Under the pieces are notes generated by a model. The model was not told the origin of the DNA. It searched no databases and saw only the letters and a program-made list of their open reading frames with translations. This document shows positions 57,089 to 64,000 of a stretch of DNA of 64,000 bases, one piece after another (the first letter of the stretch is position 1; each line of letters begins with the position of its first letter). The position numbers were made by a program, and so were the translations under genes. Source of the DNA: Magicicada septendecula (taxonomy: Eukaryota; Arthropoda; Insecta; Hemiptera; Cicadidae); NCBI GenBank assembly GCA_034769895.1, contig CM068372.1:438654958-438718957 (forward strand), in the 5' to 3' direction.

Positions 57089-57246
57089 AATTTATATTTA
57101 TATTACCTCAAGATGTTCTTTTCCTTATTTGGAACATGTATCGAGAGTTCCTGTTCTGAAGGGCTGAAGATGAGAGAACAGGAACTCTCGAAACATGTTC
57201 CAAATAAGGAAAAGAACATCTTGAGGTAATATAAATATAAATTTTA
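57089..57246. mobile_element. Palindromic hammerhead element between TA arrays
   Basis: Arms of about 65 bp (57089-57155 and 57177-57244) share AAATTTATATTTATATTACC, CAAGATGTTC and GGAACATGT in inverted orientation around a 20-bp centre. The right arm completes a hammerhead on the plus strand. Confidence 0.75.
57161..57202 (+). ncRNA. Hammerhead ribozyme candidate
   Basis: CTGAAGA 57164-57170, extra T, stem II GAGAG/CTCTC with 8-nt loop, GAA 57190-57192, palindromic stem III ACATGT, T as cleavage base, stem I GG/CC only. The boxes are intact. Confidence 0.65.
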
Positions 57247-57269
57247 CTATATATATATATATATATTCA

Positions 57270-58690
57270 ATTTGCATTAATCATAATTACTAATATTATC
57301 AACAATGAAAATTAATCAAGCAGTACACAAGTGGATGTATTTAACACAGTTAAGAATATAGATCACAGATGTATATCCACAGGACTTGTTCTAACAAATT
57401 TTTAATCATCACAAATATGAAATACTGTTTATATGTGTATGCTCTCTTGTAATGTTTTGAAAACCGGTGGAGTGTTGTTGTAGAGGTTTAATAAATGGAA
57501 TCCTCCCACCTGTGCTTTTGAAGTATGGTAATACGCGTTAGATCCTGTAAGGAAGAGTGTGGTGATGGTGCTGGTGAATTCCGAATTCCTATTTGTCTCC
57601 TTATGGGCAGCTGTCTTTTGGTGTAGTGGAGCATCTCTAAGTCTGACGGCGATGGGGGAGCGTTCTAGAGTACAGCTCTGCCGATGATGACGGATGTTGT
57701 TATCATCTCTGCATTCCTCTTTCTCTCGGCTGGGCGAGGACCCTGTAACACTTTTTATGTACAGTGGGCCGTCAGGAAATATAGCTACCCCAATTCTCTC
57801 TCGCCTCAGAACACAGATACCCACACACAGACTGTCACAATTTTACCCACACTACTATTCTATTATTGGCAAAACTGTTCTGTGTAATATGCAAGTTAGA
57901 AAATTTACATTTACATTTTCATTAACATTTACAATAAATTACCTTTAAAATTAGTTTCACTTTTACTTTTACTTCTTTTACATTTCACATTTACTTTTTA
58001 AATCTCTCAATCAACTACGCAAATCGCTACGTGGTCTCAGATATACCGGAAGTAACGTGTGAGTCACACACACATTAGCATGCATTCTCATTATTATATT
58101 AGCATAATTAACACAGATTAACACACATGCCCCCTTATTAAATTAACAGCGAATAAGATAATGATTCTCACCTGAGGCACTTTATAAAATTACGAACTCA
58201 TAGTAGTTGAAAAAATTATCTGCCACGCCGTCAGACCTCGAAACCTCCCGTCGAAAGGATGGATACGAAATGAGACAGAATGTAGCCTTCTAACGAACCA
58301 TGCCACAAAAAAAAGGACTTGTTACCGATTGTGAAGCTTTAACCTAACAGCTGATGCGGGTTGCTGTATTACTTTGCCCTAGCGCGGCACTGCCTCACTG
58401 AATTACATCGCCGTAGCGCGGCAACCTTGATCAAGTCGGCTTTGTCTCCCCACGGCCACACAGTGGCGGCATTTCAAGTTTAAATCATGCCGGGAAAATC
58501 CAAATCCCGGCACAAGCTCAAGCGTGGTACACAAAGTGTATAAAGATGTTTCGCACGTCACCTGGTGCAACGAAGAAACGGAGCAAACAAGTTCTATTTT
58601 AGAGGAAAGATTAGAATTAGGAAGACAGAGTGGGGCTGAAAGAAACCTATCAAACAATTTGGAGAAAAAGTGTGAAAACTGTATCTTAAG
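57270..58690. other. No recognisable gene
   Basis: The open frame at 57429-57824 on the minus strand (131 codons) has no motif I know. 58330-58500 has CpG-rich phrases (CGTAGCGCGGCA, CCTAGCGCGGCA). No gene assigned. Confidence 0.4.
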
Positions 58691-58694
58691 GAAG

Positions 58695-59206
58695 TAACTA
58701 CCTAAGGACCGCAAAAATAGAAGACATTTATATGAAAAATGATAAAGGAAGCGGCACGCTTGCAATATTATGGAGAGCTATGCAGAAACAAGGAATAAGT
58801 AGTAAGTACATAAAAGCAACTAAACAACTATTTTAATATATGACAGCTCAAGTTAAAATAGGGAAAAGGATATCCAGCAAGATAAGTATTAGTAAGAGCT
58901 TGAAACAGGGTAGTTGCATGGCTCCGACTTTGTTTAAGATCTATCTAAATGAAGCCCTAACATCATGGAGGAAAAAATGCCGTAATATGGGTGTACCAGT
59001 TGGAAGTGACAAGATGTTGACAATTCAGTTTGCAGACGATCAGGCTATAATTGCAGAGGACGAAATTGATATAAATTATATGCTTAGAAAACTAGCAGAA
59101 AAATATGCGAAATGGGGTCCCGAAATAAATACCTCGAAAACTGAGTACCTTATAGTAGGCGGTGAAGGTCAGGACCTAAAACTAGGAACAAAAGGCAGTA
59201 AAGAAT
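58695..59206 (+). pseudogene. LINE reverse-transcriptase palm fragment, FADD intact
   Basis: KGSGTLAILWRAMQKQGISS, a stop, then KQGSCMAPTLFKIYLNEAL, ending TIQFADDQAIIAEDEID and INTSKTEYLIVGG. This covers the palm from the RQG-like block through the FADD active site. The intact part is 122 codons from 58840. Both ends are lost. Confidence 0.85.
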
Positions 59207-59348
59207 GACAACATACGCACGCATTTTGCAGAGAAATTTACGACTGACGTTGTGGCATTCTGACTGAAATAAAACCGGTGCTCAGTGGAACGAACAAGTT
59301 TAGTAACAAACCTTTATAGAAACTTTAAACGATTTTAAAACTTAATAG

Positions 59349-59349
<1 letters not shown>

Positions 59350-59430
<81 letters not shown>
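59350..59430. repeat. (CA)n microsatellite
   Basis: About 80 bp of CA dinucleotides. Confidence 0.97.
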
Positions 59431-59432
<2 letters not shown>

Positions 59433-59479
59433 AATAAAGTGGAGTAAAGTTTGCAACAATCGTGTTCAGTTGTCCTGTC

Positions 59480-60120
59480 GTAATTTTTCTTGACGCTTTC
59501 ATCGCCACCATCATCTCAGGAGCTTTGCCTGTTCCGCCTCTACTGACCTAGTCATCCTTTGTTCCGTCTTCTTTCTGGCACAGTTTGCATACGTTTATAA
59601 AATTACCGTACTTGTGATACTTTTCCTAGGCGATTCGCAACTTCCCACTATGCATTCTTGTTTTAATACCAACCCAGTATATTATACATTACATTTCTGT
59701 TAGATACCAAACTCATTGCTATATTATACAATCTACATTATCAAGCCTCGCTTTCCTTCAACTTACCTTAGAAATTTCCTTCTATGATACATGCGTACTA
59801 CTTTCTCGACATCTTGTCGTCGTTCATACTTCGCTTCAATACAACAATGCAGTAACAGCTCGCACTGTATACAATTTCATTATCATCTCTGTTCGTACTT
59901 TATTTCAGAGGTTTCTGTTGATGGTTCCACAGATAATATAGAATTTGTGCTGATCAACATTCTTTATCACAACTAACGTCATCTACAACTTAATAAATGC
60001 ATAATTTGTTCAACGCATTTACAATTTCTTTTTATAGACTGGTTTTGTTTCACGAAAAACCATAATTTTGGTTTTCCTTGTTGAAATATTCACATTGTAC
60101 TCACCACTGTAACCCTCTTT
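59480..60120 (-). pseudogene. LINE reverse-transcriptase C-terminal remnant
   Basis: Minus strand: YNVNISTRKTKIMVF just after the palm, then GTINRNL, a stop, and VRTEMIMKLYTVRAVTALLY, followed by many stops. An old 5'-truncated copy. Confidence 0.7.
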
Positions 60121-60124
60121 TTAT

Positions 60125-62390
60125 TTGTGTGGGAGTTTTATGAAATTTTTTTTTAACAAAAAGGGTTACTTAATATTTAAGACTAGGCTGAAGGCCTAGA
60201 AGGAAGCATAAAGTGTGCTGGCCAATAGCATAAAAAAAAATTAATGAGCGCCGGTCACATGCCAGCGAACGGGCCTACAATTGCTCTCTAGACTAACTAC
60301 ACATCAAAGCAATGTTACATGAAAGTTTGCATGCAAAATTATGTCCAGCAGGGCACGCGCACAACTGAAATGGTTTTATGCTGTAGTACGTCAATTAAGT
60401 AGAACTTGAGTTTTTGTAGATGGTTAACGCACGATATCTGTTGTTTTATACAGAGGCCAAATTTATCTAAATGTTGGATGAATATCACCTTGTTTTATGC
60501 AGATGATTCCCAGGTGGACTTCTGCCTTGCTGTACTGTCACTAGATCATGAGGAGGGTGGTTACGGTTGCATCCTTACTGTTTTTTTTTCTTCCTCCGGC
60601 AGGCGAGAAACGAGAGTCTGTGTATGTGTGTGTGTGTGTGTGTGTGTCGTCAGTTCAGGACATGGAAGAGGATGACATTTCTACCATGCTAGGGTCAAGT
60701 CTCCGTCGCTCCGGGAGCCCTAGGCATGAATAATAATTAATTCGCTGACAACTAAATCTTTCCCTAGCATAACACACACATGTACAACTGCCCACCCTTG
60801 TATTAACAAAATCAAACATGAATCAAACGCTTGTCACCATTGACCATTTACACTGATATCTTTATAATTAGGTGTAACTTTCTTTCTTAAATTAATGATT
60901 CACACACAAGGCCTCAATGCCTCATTATTTGGTTTAATTTATAACGCTCCCCCACATGTGTATGCAAGGTTAACGTTCTTCGACATATTAGAAGTTTATA
61001 ATGGACACGTGCTCACACAATCACTTCATCACAGTTCCCCAGAATTACACAACTTTCACACCCCTTTTAACATGGGCAATTACTATTACTAAATACATAT
61101 GTATAAGGCTGTTTCAGTGGTTAAATAAATCAAGATATATGACAATGAACATACTTTAGGTCACACGCACACGAGCCATGCCTATCAAACATTATCCGTT
61201 CACATCTACGCCAATTATTGCTTAAATTAGTACTTTTTACAAGCAAATGAATAATATATATAATTTACTTACCGGAGGTCTGTAAAAGTCTACCTACTCA
61301 TGATAGGATAGAAAATACAAGAATTAACCAAACTCTGTCTGCCGAAGGAAAAGGGCTGTTTACTCTTCTGTAGATGGCGGCCAACTGAAAAAATTTTGCG
61401 AAAAAATTTTGCAATCCGCAGAGCCGGATTAGAAAACACAATTGCCTGCTTCCGCTAACAGATGGCGCGAGCGTGCAGTAACGCAAAACACGGCGCTAGC
61501 TGAACATCGCGAAATAATAAATTCGCAATTTATATTTACAAATTATATTTTTATACTGTCGCCCGGTTTCTTTGAGAAACCGCGGCACACCACATAGCTG
61601 AAGCTTCACCATTAGACTTTGCAGAGCATTTTCATTGAGTTGAACATTTGAAAGATAATCTGCTAACAAAAGAACATTTAGCCTTTTAATATTTCGAATT
61701 CCAGGATCTATTTTTTTATTTCCACTTCATCATTAAGTCGTCAACTTTACGCTATAATGAACAGGACTTAAACCAAACACTTATGGATCCGTTTGGTAGA
61801 CACTATCTTTTGAAGTACTCTTAAGGTACGTTTGACAGTTTTTGTCTCATGGTAGCTGGGGAAAAGACAGTTCGTTTTGTACGGCGTTCCTTTAGAGTGT
61901 TATACCGTCAGTTCGAGTCATTGCAACCAACTGTTAGAGCAATACAACAGTCTAATTGAGATAAGCGAACTTAGTCACTAACAACAGGACATTTACACAC
62001 GTGACAGCTCAAGATAACTTTCCCCACTTTACAGCGTGCAGCTTGTCATTCCGTAGTGATTAAATACGGACTGACACTCTGTGGCGGCGGTGTGGCGTCA
62101 GCTGTACCTCGGCTAGAGAGAGGAACAGGCCATAAGCAAAATGTTTAAGGTAAGAAGAAGGCAATAAGGAAAACGAGAAGAAAACTTTTGTCTCATTACA
62201 CATGTTCGAGTAATCTGATTAATTGATATGGAAACAAAAATAACTTCATAGCTTTTCAGAGTGGATAAGAAATTTCTTTTACAATCCTTGGATTTTCCGG
62301 TTATTTTTCGCAGTATAAAATTACTGACGCTAAATGATCGGTAAAAGATACTATCGGTACAGTCATAAGAACATTAAGAATAAGACATTA
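60125..62390. other. No recognisable gene
   Basis: No gene recognised. A GT run is at 60622-60646. Near 60475-60510 a short YADDSQVDF-like phrase appears in translation, but nothing around it supports a reverse transcriptase. Confidence 0.4.
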
Positions 62391-62394
62391 AAAG

Positions 62395-62715
62395 ACGGTT
62401 AAAATTTAATAAGCTGACGGCGGATCCCTCGCTGTTGTATACCTCAGAATGTTGAGCATCTAGGAAATGCTGTGTTACGGGAGATGGGATACGAAATGGA
62501 ACCGTTATACAAAAATTAAACATTCAATTGGTTGCATTACAGGCAGAAAGAAAGATGGAAAGAACGTGGATTCAAAATGCAGAAAGAAAGGGTTCCAAAG
62601 CAGGCCTTGAATTATCACCCGATAGGTAGAAGAAGCGAGGGAGTCTGAGGATAAGATGGTGAAGCCCGAACAGACAGAATTGCCTAATTCTGGAAGGTAA
62701 AAAGAAGAAGAAGAA
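62395..62715 (+). pseudogene. LINE 3' end with GAA tail
   Basis: Across frames: NIQLVALQAERKMERTW, then a VPKQALNYHPIGRRSEG-like segment and a tail of GAAGAAGAAG. It matches the end of 12640-13392 in layout (LNYKATDRRDVGRPRMRW there). Confidence 0.6.
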
Positions 62716-62719
62716 AGGA

Positions 62720-63350
62720 TCTGCTCCTTATGAAACCACTTTGCCAGAGAGAAGGGGATCTGTTCCTTATGCCAGCAGCTGTGTGTTACATTGCGTAATT
62801 ATTCTCAAATAGGCCTGTATATGATAAGTAGAGTCAATCAAAGTAATATATCTACGCTTACCTCATTCATTGCGTCTGCTCTTCCTGAAAGTGACTACAG
62901 TCTGGTCGGTTGGCAAGGCTTCAGGATACTTCCACCGCGCATTACATAAGTAAAGTAGTCGAAGTTCTATGTTTGCGTCATCCATAGGTGTACAGTGTAA
63001 AACTGAAAATTGCAACAACAGAACAATTCAGTCACTTAATTTCCTTGGAAATGACATTGTTTATCGTGACAGAGAAAAGAAACTAACGAAGAATATGGAA
63101 AACAGGCTTGGAAAGAAGCCCAACATGACATCCCGCATGTAGCCCTGAAACGAACCTGTGAGCAGGAAGACACAGGAATAGCTAGAAAATTAGACCTGTT
63201 GACAGTTTGAACAGGCAATACGCGTGAACTTGGGTAGATTGAACTCCAATATGAGATTGAAGGTGAATTGTTGATCAGTAGAACCATACTACCTACGAGA
63301 ATTTCCCAATATGTTCTCGTCCCCCAAAATTAAAAAGCCAGTTTTTCAGT
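62720..63350. other. No recognisable gene
   Basis: Nothing recognised. It should contain the 3' terminal repeat of the mariner element, which I could not locate. Confidence 0.4.
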
Positions 63351-63357
63351 TAAAAAT

Positions 63358-64000
63358 AAATTCTATTTTTTTTATAATCATATTTAATATTAATACACAT
63401 AGTGCGGCAATGCTCCAATGCCATTATTTCATTCCTGCCGTGGCTTTCAGGAAGGTCTGCAAAATACCCCTCAACAACTGCTACTAACTCTTCATTGGAT
63501 CGGAAAAACCTTCCACTTACGAATTCTTGAGGTGTGGAACAGATGACACAGTCCGAGGGACCCGGAGAATAGGCTGGATATTCCATTATTTCGTACTTCA
63601 AATTCCTGATTTTCCCGATCGCCGAAGCAGATTTGTGTGTTGGCCGCATTGTCCTGATAAAACAATTTTTTTTTTTGTTATGCTACATCAGGTATTTGAT
63701 CACGAATTGTTTCATGCAGTTTATCCAGAAGGCATGCGTAATATTCGCTCGTTGCCGTTTTTCCATTTTTCAAGATAATTGGATAATAATATTCCTTTAG
63801 CATTCCAAAAGGTTTGTGGTATACCCCTGTGTGCGGATGAAACAGTCTTTGCTGTTTTGGTGCACAACAACCAGTCTCTGTTCATTGTTATACCTGTGCC
63901 TTTGTTTCGAACAACGTGTAAAGATGAACCAAAGTTTCACCCAGAGGTACAAATCGGCGAACAAAATCAGTTTTGCTTCTCTTTAAACGATCAAATTTTT
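63358..64000 (-). pseudogene. Mariner transposase, broken, continues past window
   Basis: The minus strand reads (frames changing) DFVRRFVPLGETLVHLYT, ETGCCAPKQQR, GKTATSEYYACLLDKL, LFYQDNAA, EIMEYPAYSPGPSD and GYFADLPESH then IMALEHCR, which is the C-terminal two-thirds of a Tc1/mariner transposase. The second and third catalytic aspartates (QDN, PSD) are present about 34 codons apart as in mariner D34D enzymes. The first (VDET in the family) is GET here, so the enzyme is dead. Stops near 63676 and 63887 and a frameshift around 63648 add to the damage. The N-terminal DNA-binding part lies beyond the right edge. Confidence 0.9.

Noticed and set aside
57429-57824. 131-codon minus-strand open frame
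   Set aside because: No motif, no splice or promoter context, and competing plus-strand frames of similar quality.
60475-60515. YADDSQVDF-like phrase suggesting a reverse-transcriptase site
   Set aside because: The surrounding translation does not resemble a palm domain in any frame.

Overview
The window looks like intergenic or intronic DNA from a large, repeat-rich insect genome. The proteins suggest an arthropod, perhaps a cockroach, termite or other polyneopteran, but this is a moderate-to-low-confidence guess from protein style only. I find no convincing host protein-coding exon, no rRNA and no tRNA gene. Almost everything recognisable is a decayed mobile element or a simple repeat (long AG/CT, GT, TA, CATA, GAA/GGA and CTA arrays).

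Layout. (1) 1-2.8 kb: LINE remnants, two inverted-repeat elements with hammerhead-ribozyme (HHR) cores, and an LTR fragment. (2) 3.4-5.1 kb: a hAT-type element with a second hAT-type element nested inside it. (3) 6-18 kb: LINE pieces, a solo LTR with target duplication, an LTR split by about 1.6 kb of other sequence, and microsatellites. (4) 18.1-20.4 kb: a 2357-bp element with perfect 13-bp terminal inverted repeats carrying a broken gene of an arthropod multi-copy protein family that looks like an uncharacterised DDE transposase. (5) 20.6-21.7 kb: two further HHR inverted-repeat elements, each flanked by a 12-14 bp direct repeat. (6) 21.8-49 kb: many LINE fragments on both strands, two more solo LTRs, a second copy of the nested hAT-type element, a deleted hAT with a perfect 8-bp duplication, and a 121-bp HHR mini-element with a 12-bp duplication. 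(7) 49-51 kb: a 40-bp minisatellite and an LTR-like promoter region with heat-shock-element motifs. (8) 55.2-57.3 kb: a dense cluster of four HHR structures, including an 88-bp tandem unit. (9) 58.7-64 kb: LINE fragments and a mariner transposase pseudogene running off the right edge.

Two themes stand out. First, a family of short elements repeatedly shows CTGANGA - stem II - GAA - short palindromic stem III - cleavage base - stem I, mostly as inverted pairs and with target duplications of about 12 bp. This fits Penelope-like-element-derived hammerhead RNAs. Second, the 18.1-20.4 kb element gives a transposon context (terminal repeats, N-terminal zinc-finger-like cysteines, candidate acidic triad) to a protein family usually seen only as anonymous multi-copy genes. 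All calls come from reading the sequence by eye; no alignment or folding program was run.
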